The notes: generated by a model from the letters alone, not told the origin. DNA of 34,505 nt from an uncultured Lachnospiraceae bacterium (GCA_910584915.1 CAJUDM010000036.1:1-34505); one strand, 5' to 3'; shown: positions 23,356 to 33,414, counted from the first letter of the stretch. Numbers and translations are program-made.

Positions 23356-24963
23356 TCATTCCTTCCCGCATCCGACATATTTCAGACACAGCAATGTCAT
23401 ATCATCAAACTGCTCCGCTCCCGCCGTAAAGGCATCTATTCCGGCCGTCACATTTTCCAGAACCTTTCGAACTCCCGCATCCGGCATCCTGTTCAACGCC
23501 TCCAACATCCGCTCCGTCCCGAAGAGTTCATTTTCCTTATTATTTGCCTCCGGCACTCCATCGGTGTAGACAAAAAGGCTGTCCCCCGGATTCAGCCTGA
23601 ATGCATGCTCCCTGAAGCTTATCCCATCCATCGCCGCTACCGCCGGGGAATGGCGGTATTTCACAAGCTCGTACTCTCCTCCGGCGCGCCGCAGGACCGG
23701 ATGCTCATGCCCGGCATTGGCGGCTGTCCCCTCCCCCGTAGATATCTCCAGCACCGCCAGCCACACGGTCACAAAAAGCTCCGCCTCATTGCCCTCGCAG
23801 AGCTGACGGTTCACATCGGCAAGGATCTCCGCAGGCGTTCCGCCTGCCTGCGCCCTGTTCTTGAGCAACGTCTTTGCGATGACCATAAATAATGCCGCCG
23901 GAACACCCTTTCCCGACACATCCGCCATCACCATCGCGAGATGCCCCTCATCCACAAGGAAGAAATCATAAAAGTCACCGCCCACTTCCTTTGCCGGTTT
24001 CATGGACGCATAGATATCAAACTCCTTCCGCTCCGGAAACGCCGGAAATATCCGCGGCAGCATATCCGCCTGAATCTGTGTCGCCACATTCAGCTCCGCA
24101 CTGATCCTCTCCTGCTCCGCCGTTATTTTTTTAATATACAATATATATTTATCTGTCTTTTCAACCATCTCTGTAAAAGACTCCGACAGCTGTTTGATCT
24201 CGTTATCTTCCCTGAGACGGACCGGCGGCTTTGCCGTCTTTCCCCGCTCATAAGAATCAATGTACTTTGTCAGGTTTAAGATAGGGCTTACCACGCCCCT
24301 GTCTATCACACGGATCAATACTGCGGTGATCGCGATGATTGCTGCCGCAAAGAAAAGAACGATCCGCAGCACATAGCTGTTGATCCTTTTCTCGACTTCG
24401 GTCAGCACATAGTCTGCCTCCACCATCGCCGCAACATTGCCATCTTTGTCAAACACGGGCGCCCAGACCGAGATCGTCCGTCCAAACCCCGCATCCGCGC
24501 CGTACACGATATGTGTCGAGGCCCGTTTCGCCTCCACATCCGGCAGCAGCTCGCGGTACTCCGTCTCACCATACCAGAAGACATCCCCGAGCTTCGAGAT
24601 ATTGTCCATGTCATCTTCCTCGGTGTACGCGTCGATCACATAGACAAAGTGATCCCCGTAAGGCACCATGAGATAGAGATAACTCAGGTCCGTTGTATGC
24701 GCCTTTATATTGTTAAACTGCCTCAACAGCGCATCGTACTGTTCATCGGTCTCCCCCGTCTCCACATATCCGGAAACGCTGCCGCCGTCTATCTGCCCCG
24801 CCAGCATTTCCACGATGCCGAGCGCCTTGTCATAGCAGAAACTGATATAGGTATCGCGAAAGACCCGGTAGCTTATTCCTATCAGAAGGATACACATCAA
24901 AGTGATCAGTATACAGACAGTGCCGATCAGTTTTCGTCTCAATCCTCTGCGTCCCTTTTTCAT
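23356..24963 (-). CDS. Membrane sensor PP2C phosphatase (SpoIIE/RsbU type)
   Basis: 535 residues. Membrane segments at about 12-32 and 200-220 flank a Cache-like external domain (LSYLYLMVPYGDHFVYVIDA). A HAMP-like linker (about 225-280) leads to the SpoIIE-type phosphatase. Metal-binding acids are visible in KEVGGDFYDFF, ADVSGKGVPAALFM, VYTDGVPEA and FDDMTLLCL. It is expected to dephosphorylate the STAS protein in response to an external small molecule. ATG 24963 has GGGGG upstream; a GTG one codon earlier is possible. It lies directly upstream of the HATPase gene. Confidence 0.92.
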   Translation of the reverse strand: MKKGRRGLRRKLIGTVCILITLMCILLIGISYRVFRDTYISFCYDKALGIVEMLAGQIDGGSVSGYVETGETDEQYDALLRQFNNIKAHTTDLSYLYLMVPYGDHFVYVIDAYTEEDDMDNISKLGDVFWYGETEYRELLPDVEAKRASTHIVYGADAGFGRTISVWAPVFDKDGNVAAMVEADYVLTEVEKRINSYVLRIVLFFAAAIIAITAVLIRVIDRGVVSPILNLTKYIDSYERGKTAKPPVRLREDNEIKQLSESFTEMVEKTDKYILYIKKITAEQERISAELNVATQIQADMLPRIFPAFPERKEFDIYASMKPAKEVGGDFYDFFLVDEGHLAMVMADVSGKGVPAALFMVIAKTLLKNRAQAGGTPAEILADVNRQLCEGNEAELFVTVWLAVLEISTGEGTAANAGHEHPVLRRAGGEYELVKYRHSPAVAAMDGISFREHAFRLNPGDSLFVYTDGVPEANNKENELFGTERMLEALNRMPDAGVRKVLENVTAGIDAFTAGAEQFDDMTLLCLKYVGCGKE

Positions 24964-25008
24964 CACAACCCCCGATCTCCGTATCTTCGACTCCCTGCCT
25001 TTGATGCC

Positions 25009-25572
25009 CTATCCCCCTATCTCCAGCAATTCTATCAAAGCGCCGCATTTGCAGTCCGAACCACACAGCGGACACCTGATACGGTATTTTTTTAACTCGC
25101 TGTAGAACATGGGAACTCTTTTCTCATATATTGCCTTTCCGACGCCCCGCAGGGATTCTCTCGCCGGAATGGTCACATTGTCGGGATAGATCCACTGCTC
25201 GGCAAGCGCCAGCTCCACTCTTCTTTTCATCAGCATATCCCGAGAGCGCCGCGCCATCTCCTCCGAGATCCCGATGCTCCGATACTCCTCCAGCAGAAGG
25301 ATCCCGTCCAGCGTATAGATCCGCCTCTCCCCAGCGATCCGGGCAATCTCCTCCTCCAGTTCAGGATGCGGATAAGTGAAACCGATCCCCTCCTGCCATG
25401 TGATAAACCCGACGATCTCCCCGGAATCGCAGGCTTTTACGCCCGGATAATCCTTTTTATAAAATTTCTCCCGTATCGAGTCGCGGATATACCGGCCGCT
25501 GTTCAGATAGCTTTCGTACAGGTCAATGATCTGCGGCAGATCTTTCTCTTCGATATCCGAATATGTCACCAT
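25009..25572 (-). CDS. GNAT-like acetyltransferase with C-terminal Cys cluster
   Basis: 187 residues. The N-terminal two thirds resemble a GNAT fold (IEEKDLPQIIDLYESYL; VGFITWQEG; the acceptor loop LLEEYRSIGISEEMARRSRD in place of the Q/RxxGxG/A motif). The C-terminus has CPLCGSDCKCG, which could bind zinc. The start at 25572 follows the MFS-fusion stop by one base with GGAGG upstream; a GTG at 25581 is less likely. The acetyl acceptor is unknown. Its place in the operon suggests peptide or protein modification, or self-protection, but this is inference. Confidence 0.7.
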   Translation of the reverse strand: MVTYSDIEEKDLPQIIDLYESYLNSGRYIRDSIREKFYKKDYPGVKACDSGEIVGFITWQEGIGFTYPHPELEEEIARIAGERRIYTLDGILLLEEYRSIGISEEMARRSRDMLMKRRVELALAEQWIYPDNVTIPARESLRGVGKAIYEKRVPMFYSELKKYRIRCPLCGSDCKCGALIELLEIGG

Positions 25573-25573
25573 C

Positions 25574-28498
25574 TCAAGCACTCCTCCGCCCCGATACCAA
25601 AAACAGGCAGACCAACAGAGACATCAGGGCAAACAGCACAAAGATCCCCCCGCGGTTCCCGAGCGTCAGCGCCGATCCGTAGACGACCGATCCGAGCGCC
25701 TGCCCCACGCTCTCAAACATCGCATAGATCCCCATCGCGTTTCCCATGCCCGCCGCCGCACATTCCTCCAGTCCCTCAAAATAGGTATACTGACAGGTAT
25801 ATGCAAAGGAGATCACTACAGACAAAATGACCATACCGGCAAGCACGCTGGGAAGGCCGGGCGCTAAAACAAACAGTGCCATCGTGGACGCCATACACAG
25901 ACTTGCCAGAACAACGCTTTTTCTCGCGCCGAGCTTCCGCAACAGATACCTTGAGAGCATCGGACCGATATAGATGACAAGCATGCCACATCCAAGATAA
26001 ACGCGGCCGATCACCACCTCGCCGATGCCGAACTGATCTGCGTACAGCGGGAAGAAATATTCCCTGTAGGACAGCGATATCATAAACGGCACCAGAATCA
26101 GCACGAAGAACGCCACAACCCGCCGTTTCAGCAGAAACTTCACTATCCCAAAACGGTTTTCGCCCGGTTCTCTCCCTTCTCCCAGCTTTACATTCTTTGC
26201 CTGCAGCGTCAGCATAAGGCCGCTGCCGAGAAGCACGGCGCCCACCAGGTATACCAGATGGTAATCTGCAAAGGATAGCAGGATCGAACCAAGGCCTGCA
26301 CCGATCGTCACGCCGGACAACACACCCGCCGAGACATCCGCAAATCCGGTTTCCACCAGATCCGGACTGCCCGCCATGGATACCATCGTGTTTGCCGTCA
26401 CATACACGATCCCCATTCCCATGCCGATAAACAGCTTTCCTGCCAGAATACCCGCGTACCCCGGTGAAAACATACAAGCCAGAAAACCAGCCATCTGTAT
26501 GAGCAATCCAAGCCGCATGGCACTTCGTATACCGAATTTTTCCGCAATCCTTCCGCCGTACATGGAAAACACAGCCGCCATCAGAAGCTGCAGGGATATG
26601 GGCAGCGCAATGGCAACTCCCCGCGGGACAGGAAGCGTATCCGCGTAAAGCCTGGAACACAGGATCGCGATAAAAGCGTCCTGCATGGAATCCGTCACAT
26701 ACGTCAGAAACACCAGGATGCGGACCGGCATCTGCTGTGTGATATCCCACTGCTCTCTTGACGTCTTCTTCCGCTTTTCAAAGAAGGACATCGCAAACAT
26801 GCACTCCAAAATCAGCATGATCATAACGCCGCAGCTGCAGATGACAGTAAGCGTATTCTCCAGGACCAGTTCCCTCTTTTCCCGCGCTACCCTGTCCAGG
26901 CTCAGTCCCACCTCCAGTTCCGCGATGACCTCCCCGTCATCATCCCGGACAGGCAGCAACGTAAACATCCACGATCCGTAGGAACTGAGTTCGCTGGTCG
27001 TATAAGTTTCCCCTGTGGTCAGCACCCGCGTGTACTCATTGTCACCGTATTCATACAACGGCTGCCCACAGCAGGTCGTATCCTCATAGTCCATCAGACA
27101 GTTGATATCTCTGCCGTCTGTATTGCACAGAATGTAGTAGTAATAAACCTCATTCTCATAGCCCGTCCGGATCATGCCGTCCAGACGGTCCTTGAGTTCC
27201 ATATAGGCGTCCGAATGGTAATCCGAAAGTTTATCTAACCGCTTTATCTCTTCCGCGTCGATCTGCTGCAATAGATTTCCCGCAAATACATTCATATTGT
27301 CCGTGAGCTGTCTGTCATAGTTCTCCATCATGGATGAAATGGAAGAATAGGAAGCGATCACCGCCACAGCCACAGAGGAGAGCACCACCAGCGCCATTCT
27401 GCCGAAAGAGTTTTTGTCCGCCGTCTTTCTGACAAGCCTCACCAGAACAGTGATGAGCAGGGCAGCAGCCGCACATGCCCCGGCGGCGGACAGCACCCAG
27501 AACAGACATACCCTCAAACGGTTTCCGATAGCCGCCGTGCCGCACTCCTCCGCCGTACGGCCTGAGATATCCACATAAATAAAATCCTCATAGTCCGTCG
27601 CCGTAACCGTCCTGCCGTCCTCCGAAAGGCAGAGGGAGTACAGAACATTACCGCTCTGATATACGCAGTCCACTTTCTCCGTCCCGGAAAAGGAAAAGTG
27701 AAAGATGCCTCTGGCGGACAGGTCCGTATAATATACTTCGCCGTTTCCCGCGGTGATCTTCCACGGTATATGCCCCTCCGATGCCTCCATGACGCGCTCC
27801 CACTGCTCCTCTTCCCCCGAAAAGCACCAGATCTCACCCAGCCTGGTGGTGATAAACAGCCGCCCATACGCAGCATCATAAGCGGCATCGCTCACATAAA
27901 AGCTGCAGGGAACCTCCGAAACCTTCTCGATCCCGCCGTCCTCTTTCCCTGCAGAAATCCTGTATATATTGATACGGCACTCTTCCGCTTTCACAAAATA
28001 GACGCTGTCGCCGTGCGCCTGCAGATCCAGGATCTCCCCGTACTGCAGAGGAGGATCTTCCCGTCCTGCATAATCGAATTCATACAGGATCTCCCGCCGG
28101 TTTCCGGTGATCTTTATCACACGCTCCTTCCGGATCCGGTTTCCCTGTTCGCCCGACACCACATCGGCGATATAGATACCGCCGGCGTCATCGCCGCACA
28201 CCCGGCTTGCATAAAAGAAATCCCTGTTTTCGCCGCCTCCGGTAAGCTTCCGCACCAGCCTTTTCTCCCGGTCCAGAACAGCGACCGTCTTTTTGCCCTG
28301 ATCGATCACACAGGTATTGCCGTTGCCGCATGTTACAACTTCACTGACAGATGTGAACGCATAGCTTTTCGGAAACGGCGACTGAAACCGCAGCTCTCTG
28401 TTCAGATATAGAAATACCGTAAGAAAAAGCACGGCAGAAACCGATATGGCTGCCACAGCGCCCCTGGACACCGACAGTTTTATCCTTCGCCTGCCCAT
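25574..28498 (-). CDS. Propeller-Cache-MFS fusion protein
   Basis: 974 residues in three parts. After an N-terminal membrane segment (about 12-32), about 50-330 looks like a beta-propeller with NHL-like repeats (NTCVIDQGKKTVAVLDR; GGIYIADVVSGEQG; GRLFITTRLGEIWCFSG). Two membrane segments (about 335-390) then flank the next part, a Cache-like sensor (about 395-560; VYYYYILCNTDGRDINCLMD). The last about 380 residues are a complete-looking major facilitator domain of about 12 helices (GKLFIGMGMGIVYVTANTMV). It starts 2 bp after the STAS stop codon, so it belongs to the same transcript. Transport substrate and direction are unknown. A sensor-gated transporter for peptide or signal is one idea. 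Confidence 0.85.
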   Translation of the reverse strand: MGRRRIKLSVSRGAVAAISVSAVLFLTVFLYLNRELRFQSPFPKSYAFTSVSEVVTCGNGNTCVIDQGKKTVAVLDREKRLVRKLTGGGENRDFFYASRVCGDDAGGIYIADVVSGEQGNRIRKERVIKITGNRREILYEFDYAGREDPPLQYGEILDLQAHGDSVYFVKAEECRINIYRISAGKEDGGIEKVSEVPCSFYVSDAAYDAAYGRLFITTRLGEIWCFSGEEEQWERVMEASEGHIPWKITAGNGEVYYTDLSARGIFHFSFSGTEKVDCVYQSGNVLYSLCLSEDGRTVTATDYEDFIYVDISGRTAEECGTAAIGNRLRVCLFWVLSAAGACAAAALLITVLVRLVRKTADKNSFGRMALVVLSSVAVAVIASYSSISSMMENYDRQLTDNMNVFAGNLLQQIDAEEIKRLDKLSDYHSDAYMELKDRLDGMIRTGYENEVYYYYILCNTDGRDINCLMDYEDTTCCGQPLYEYGDNEYTRVLTTGETYTTSELSSYGSWMFTLLPVRDDDGEVIAELEVGLSLDRVAREKRELVLENTLTVICSCGVMIMLILECMFAMSFFEKRKKTSREQWDITQQMPVRILVFLTYVTDSMQDAFIAILCSRLYADTLPVPRGVAIALPISLQLLMAAVFSMYGGRIAEKFGIRSAMRLGLLIQMAGFLACMFSPGYAGILAGKLFIGMGMGIVYVTANTMVSMAGSPDLVETGFADVSAGVLSGVTIGAGLGSILLSFADYHLVYLVGAVLLGSGLMLTLQAKNVKLGEGREPGENRFGIVKFLLKRRVVAFFVLILVPFMISLSYREYFFPLYADQFGIGEVVIGRVYLGCGMLVIYIGPMLSRYLLRKLGARKSVVLASLCMASTMALFVLAPGLPSVLAGMVILSVVISFAYTCQYTYFEGLEECAAAGMGNAMGIYAMFESVGQALGSVVYGSALTLGNRGGIFVLFALMSLLVCLFLVSGRRSA

Positions 28499-28500
28499 GG

Positions 28501-28797
28501 CTATATGATCGACAGGATTTCAGTGAAACCCGTCACTTCAAAGATTTCCATGATCGTTTCCTTCACATTCCGGACCGCCATCTCCCCCTGCCTGTTCATC
28601 ACCTTCTGCGCCATCAGCAGAACGCGCAGGCCCGCCGATGAGATGTATTCCAGCTTTTCCAGGTCAAAGGTAAGCTCTGTGACGCCGTCAATGCTCCTCT
28701 TAAGCTCTGCCTCCAGCAGAGGGGCCGTCATCGTGTCAAGCCTGCCCTCCAGGGATATCAGAAGTTCTCCTTCGTTTCCGGTCTTCTCAATCGTCAT
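28501..28797 (-). CDS. STAS anti-sigma factor antagonist
   Basis: 98 residues, RsbV/SpoIIAA-like. The phospho-acceptor region is intact (KLEYISSAGLRVLLMAQ), with Ser in SSAG. In the classic scheme the RsbW-like kinase phosphorylates it and the PP2C protein removes the phosphate. GGAGG lies 7 bases before ATG 28797; a longer frame (to 29070) overlaps the adaptor gene and is not credible. It lies upstream of the MFS fusion, away from its two partners but in the same operon. Confidence 0.92.
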   Translation of the reverse strand: MTIEKTGNEGELLISLEGRLDTMTAPLLEAELKRSIDGVTELTFDLEKLEYISSAGLRVLLMAQKVMNRQGEMAVRNVKETIMEIFEVTGFTEILSII

Positions 28798-28925
28798 ACT
28801 GCTTCCTCCATTTTTCCGTTTTTGCCCGCCGCCTTTATATCTGTGTCCACCCCGCCATGACACCGCGCTGCTTTTCCTCATAACCGTTTTTCCAGAGTAT
28901 GATGCCACATGCGCCCGCATGATCC

Positions 28926-29162
28926 CTAATCCACCAGCAGGCTGACCGGGGCGATGCTCTCCGTCCTCACCTGTCCGTCGGCATCCACGGTGCTGTCCTC
29001 GATCCTCCCCGTGAATCCCCAGATCACCGCCGCCAAAAGCAGCAGAATGATCACAGCGAGCACCAGCCACATGCTCACGCTCGTGACTTTCATGTAATCG
29101 TCGATCTTCTCCGGCGAAGAGATACGCTCAACGCTCTTTTTCCTGAATATGGATTCATTCAT
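28926..29162 (-). CDS. Very short NHLM HlyD-like adaptor, probably internally deleted
   Basis: 78 residues from MNESIFRKKSVERISSPEKI. The start, the membrane segment (SMWLVLAVIILLLLAAVIWGF) and the position beside NHLM ABC transporters match NHLM-type secretion adaptors. The last residues, RTESIAPVSLLVD, look like the normal C-terminus of these proteins. The beta-barrel and lipoyl-like middle seems to be missing, in frame. It may be a broken remnant or a minimal form. GGAGG lies 9 bases before the ATG. The intergenic stretch 28798-28925 holds no gene. Confidence 0.65.
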   Translation of the reverse strand: MNESIFRKKSVERISSPEKIDDYMKVTSVSMWLVLAVIILLLLAAVIWGFTGRIEDSTVDADGQVRTESIAPVSLLVD

Positions 29163-29221
29163 ACCTGCCATCCTCCTCTCAAAACCGACAGCCGCACGCT
29201 TCAAAAGCCGCCCTATGTCTG

Positions 29222-31432
29222 TCAACCACCTGCCGCCGCGACGTCCGCTTCCCCGATATCCAGCCGCTGTCTCTTTACCAGTTCCGCAAATTCTCCGCCC
29301 AGAGCGATCAGTTCCTCATAGCTTCCGTCCTCGATGATCTTTCCTCCCTCGAGCACGATGATCCTGTCACAGTGCCTGATCGTGGAAAGCCTGTGGGCAA
29401 TGACGATCCGTGTGCATTTCAGCCGCTCCAGAGATTCCGAGACCTTTTTCTGGGTGAGGTTATCCAACGCGCTGGTCGCCTCGTCGAACATCAGTATTTT
29501 CGGCTTCGGCGCGACGGCCCTCGCTATCATCAGGCGCTGTCTCTGACCGCCGGAGATCCCTCCCTGCCCCTCCGAGATCAGCGTGTTCATCCCCATCGGC
29601 ATTCGGCGGATGTCATCCGCGAGCCCCGCCATCTCGGCAGCCTCCCATGCGTCGTCAAGGGTGAGAAGCGGAGCCGATATGACGATATTGGAATAGATAT
29701 CCCCCTGAAACAGCCTGCTGCTTTGCATGACCACGCCGATATGCCTGCGCAGCGATCTTAAGTCCAGGCGGGAAATGTCCCTCCCGTCATAATAGACCGC
29801 ACCCTTCCCGGGCTTTTCAAAGCCCAACAGGATGCGCATGAGCGTGCTTTTTCCGCACCCTGTCTTTCCCACGATCGCCACATACTGCCCCGGCCGGATC
29901 TTCAGGGAAATATCATCCAGCACATTTGGCATTCCCTCCGCGTACCGGAAAGAGACATTGTTCAGTTCTATCCCGCCCCGCAGCTTCGTCACCACCGGAC
30001 GGCTGCCGTCCACCTCCGGCTCCGCATCGAGGATGGGCTGTATCATCTTAAGCGTCGACCGGATCTGCGCCACTGTGACGGCGACGGAGGAAAGCGCCGC
30101 AAAGGCCCCGCCCATCATGCCGTATGCACTGTCGAACGCCAGATAATCCGCCGCGCTGACGCCGCTTCTGATCGCGGAATAGTACAGTATGATCGTCCCT
30201 GCCAGCGTCACGGCAGTCGTGATCGTCCCTGACAGCCGGAGAAAAAGCGGGGGCTGGTATACATATTTCGCCGCCTTCACGTACTGGACCCCCCATCTTG
30301 CAAACGCCCGCTTCTCGGCTCCCGCATTTTTGATCTTTGCCACTGCACCGATCAGCGAGTAGACCATACCGCTCTCCCTGCTGCCCTCCCGCATCTGCTC
30401 CTCGGATATTTTCATCTGCCACACGGCGGTAACGACGGAGATGACGCAGGTGATGAGCGTCACTGCCATAACAGACGCCACAAGCCCCGGCGCGTAGGCG
30501 AATACCTGCCCTATATACACCAGCGAAAAGGCTGCCATCAGCCCGGTGGAAAAAACGGCGTCGAACACCCTCCTGCACAACAGGTTGATATTTCCGACGC
30601 GGTCCGCCAGCTCGCCGGAGCTGTATCCCTTAAAAAAACTCACCGGCAGGGAGAGCACCCGCATCATCATTGCGCTCTCCACCGACAGGCTCATCTTCGT
30701 GTTGATGTTCGCGTTCAGTATCCCCCTTATGACGTCGATCACGCACTCCGCAAGCTCCATGCACAAAAGTGTCAGCACGGCGCCGGCAAGCATTCCGGGG
30801 TTTCTGCTCTCCAGCACATCCCCATACAAAAACCGCGTGATCACCGGCGCTGCCATGCCAAGGAGCGTTGTCACCGCGGCTCCCCCCAGGATCAGCGCGT
30901 AATCATCCGCCGAGAACAGCCTGAACACATACCTGATCAGGTCAGCGAACGTAAGCTTCCGCAGTGGAAAAGGGCGGTAAAAGCAGATCGCGCCTTCGTC
31001 GATCTCTGTCTCATTTTTGCTGTTTACCTTTGTTATCTCCCCCGTCTCATAATCCTTTATGTAATATCCGCCCATTCTGCCCGGCAGGATCGCCACTACT
31101 TTTCCATCCTTCCTGCTCCCGAGCATCGCGCCGATCGCCTCCTTATGCCACCCCGCCGTCAGCTTCACGGGGCGGCGCATGATGCCCGAGGGACGCAGCA
31201 GATATTCCAGCACCTCGTCCAGCCCTCTGATCTCCCGTGGCAGCTCCTGCGCCCTCACATGGTAATAGCGCAGGATATCTCCCACGGCCTCCTCCGACAG
31301 CTTTCTGTCATCCGAAAGGCCGCCTGTGACTTTTTCTATGCTGACAAGGTTCACCATCTGCGCCACCACATCCGAAAACATCTCATCATCGCTCTGTATC
31401 CGCTGGCGTATCTGCTCATCGAACCAACCCAT
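29222..31432 (-). CDS. NHLM-type ABC transporter, ATP-binding/permease (ABC2)
   Basis: 736 residues. N-terminal soluble region (about 1-160) typical of the second NHLM transporter, without a C39 peptidase; six-helix membrane part (about 165-430); ATPase from about 480. Walker A VGKTGCGKST, signature SGGQRQR, Walker B ILMFDEATSALD, switch His in IAHRLST. It probably pairs with the peptidase-containing transporter encoded directly upstream to export the double-glycine peptides. Its coding region ends 59 bp before the adaptor start. All key residues are intact. Confidence 0.93.
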   Translation of the reverse strand: MGWFDEQIRQRIQSDDEMFSDVVAQMVNLVSIEKVTGGLSDDRKLSEEAVGDILRYYHVRAQELPREIRGLDEVLEYLLRPSGIMRRPVKLTAGWHKEAIGAMLGSRKDGKVVAILPGRMGGYYIKDYETGEITKVNSKNETEIDEGAICFYRPFPLRKLTFADLIRYVFRLFSADDYALILGGAAVTTLLGMAAPVITRFLYGDVLESRNPGMLAGAVLTLLCMELAECVIDVIRGILNANINTKMSLSVESAMMMRVLSLPVSFFKGYSSGELADRVGNINLLCRRVFDAVFSTGLMAAFSLVYIGQVFAYAPGLVASVMAVTLITCVISVVTAVWQMKISEEQMREGSRESGMVYSLIGAVAKIKNAGAEKRAFARWGVQYVKAAKYVYQPPLFLRLSGTITTAVTLAGTIILYYSAIRSGVSAADYLAFDSAYGMMGGAFAALSSVAVTVAQIRSTLKMIQPILDAEPEVDGSRPVVTKLRGGIELNNVSFRYAEGMPNVLDDISLKIRPGQYVAIVGKTGCGKSTLMRILLGFEKPGKGAVYYDGRDISRLDLRSLRRHIGVVMQSSRLFQGDIYSNIVISAPLLTLDDAWEAAEMAGLADDIRRMPMGMNTLISEGQGGISGGQRQRLMIARAVAPKPKILMFDEATSALDNLTQKKVSESLERLKCTRIVIAHRLSTIRHCDRIIVLEGGKIIEDGSYEELIALGGEFAELVKRQRLDIGEADVAAAGG

Positions 31433-31452
31433 CGCCCGTACCGCCTTTCACT

Positions 31453-33414
31453 CTACTCGTTCGCAACCAGTTCCTCATAGGCTCCATGCCGCGCCATCAG
31501 CTCCTCATGGGTGCCGCGCTCCACGATCTTTCCGTGATCCATGACAATGATCTCATCGCAGTCTCTGATCGTGGAGAGCCTGTGCGCGATCACAACGCAG
31601 GTGATTCCCCTGTCCCTGATGGATCTCACCACATCGTACTCCGTCCTGGCATCTAACGCACTGGTCGCCTCATCCATGATGATGATCGTGGGATCCTGTG
31701 CCAGCACCCTCGCGATCTCCATGCGCTGCCTCTGCCCTCCCGACAGATCCCTGCCGCCCTCGAGCAGCCTGTACTGATATCCGCCGTCCCGTTTCATGAT
31801 GTCCTCATGCAGGCTGGCGTCTCTGGAAGCCATGATCATTTCAAAATCCTCGATGGAACTGTCCCACATCTTGATATTGTCCGCGATCGTATCCTCAAAA
31901 AGCGTGATATCCTGATCCACAACGGCGAGGGATCCCGTAAACACATTCCTGTCGATCTCCGAGACTGGTTTTCCGTCGAACAGTATCTCCCCGCTCCACG
32001 GTTGATACAACCCTGAAATCAATTTGGACAGCGTCGATTTGCCGCAGCCCGACGCCCCTACAAACGCCACTCTCTGTCCCCGCTCCAGCGTCATGCTGAA
32101 ATTCTCGATCAGGGGCGATGCAAGCCTGGAATAACCGAAGGTGACATTTTTCATCTCCACTCTGCCTTTCAGCTTGTCGTATGTCGCCTCGTCTGCATTC
32201 TCCCCGTACTCCACATCCGCCTGATACTCCATCACATCCTCAATGCGCTCCATGTTGACGCGCATTTCCCGTATCGTCGTGGCGGCGTCCGAGAGCGTCA
32301 TGGCGGGAGCCAGAAAAGAGGCAAGCATCGTCTGGAACGCAAAGAACATACCTGTCGTAAAATCGCCCTGCATGATCAGGTACAGGCCGGCGGCGAGGAT
32401 CAGCATATTGACAACGGTGTTGACAACCGAAGGGATCAGTCCATAATACTGACTCAGCTTGACCTCCCTGATGCGCTGGGTATTGACAGCCGCCTGATAA
32501 CCGGACCACTTCTCGAAAAATCCGTTCTCCGCACCGCTGGCTTTCACGGTCTCCATCATCTCGATCCCGGAGACAGTCATGGCCGCCAGCTTACTCTCAT
32601 CGCGCATCTGCACTCTCGATATATTGATCCGCCTGCCCGAGATATATTGTCCCACCGCGATGTTCACAGCCATTCCGGCGATACCGATGAGCGTAAGCCC
32701 CACGCTGTAGCGCAGGATCACCACAAGATAGACCGCCATCATGATCACGTTCAGTGCCAGCGGTGCCAGTGTATTGATAAGTGTTCCCGCTATCGCCTGG
32801 TTCATTTGTTTGCGGACAGCGATATCCTGCGCCTGGCGCTGGGTAAAAAATTCCACCGGCATGCGCAGTACATGCCACATATACTGCGCGTCAGCCCGTA
32901 TCGCAAGCTTTCCCTGCATTCTCGGCCTTATGAGCGCCTGCATCCCCGAGAGCACGACCTGTATCAGCGCAAAAGCGGAAAAAAGCAGGAAAAACGGGAG
33001 TATCCACCCTGCGTCAGCCCCCGGGAGCAGCCTGTCGAGAAACACCTTTGAAAATACCGGCGTGATAACGCCGATGAGCGCTGTGATCAGAGATACGAGC
33101 ACCGTGAACGTCATCACCGCCCCCGTGCCTTTCATCTGCTTTCTGGCAAAACCCGCAATGCTCTTCCTCTTTCCACCCGCTGCAAACCCCTCCGAGGGTT
33201 CCAACATAATACATACCCCTGTGAACGATCTGTCGAACTCCTCCATGGAAAGTTCCACGATGCCCCTTGCCGGATCATTGATCACAACCTTATTCTTCCT
33301 GAAGCCGTCCAACACCACAAAATGGTTGAATTCCCAGAATATAATACATGGAAACTTTCCCTTCCCGCGCAGAGCCTGTTGGATAGTTGGAATAGGTGAC
33401 TTAGAAAATATCCA
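31453..33414 (-). pseudogene. NHLM peptidase/ABC transporter (ABC1), N-terminus cut off by mobile element
   Basis: Peptidase-containing exporter missing its N-terminus. The frame is open from 33414. It carries the second half of the C39 protease: FPCIIFWEFNHFVVLDGF with the catalytic His (codon 33324-33322) and Asp in NDPARG. The membrane and ATPase parts follow intact: VGASGCGKST, LSGGQRQRMEIARV, IIIMDEATSALD, IAHRLST. The first half, with the catalytic Cys, is replaced by the end of a serine recombinase gene. The first start codon is a GTG at 33318 without a ribosome site. As it stands the peptidase cannot work; excision of the element could rebuild the gene. It was probably the first gene of the operon. 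Confidence 0.85.

Noticed and set aside
28798..29070. N-terminal extension of the STAS gene
   Set aside because: Low-complexity Gly/Arg/His-rich sequence overlapping the adaptor gene; GGAGG marks the start at 28797.
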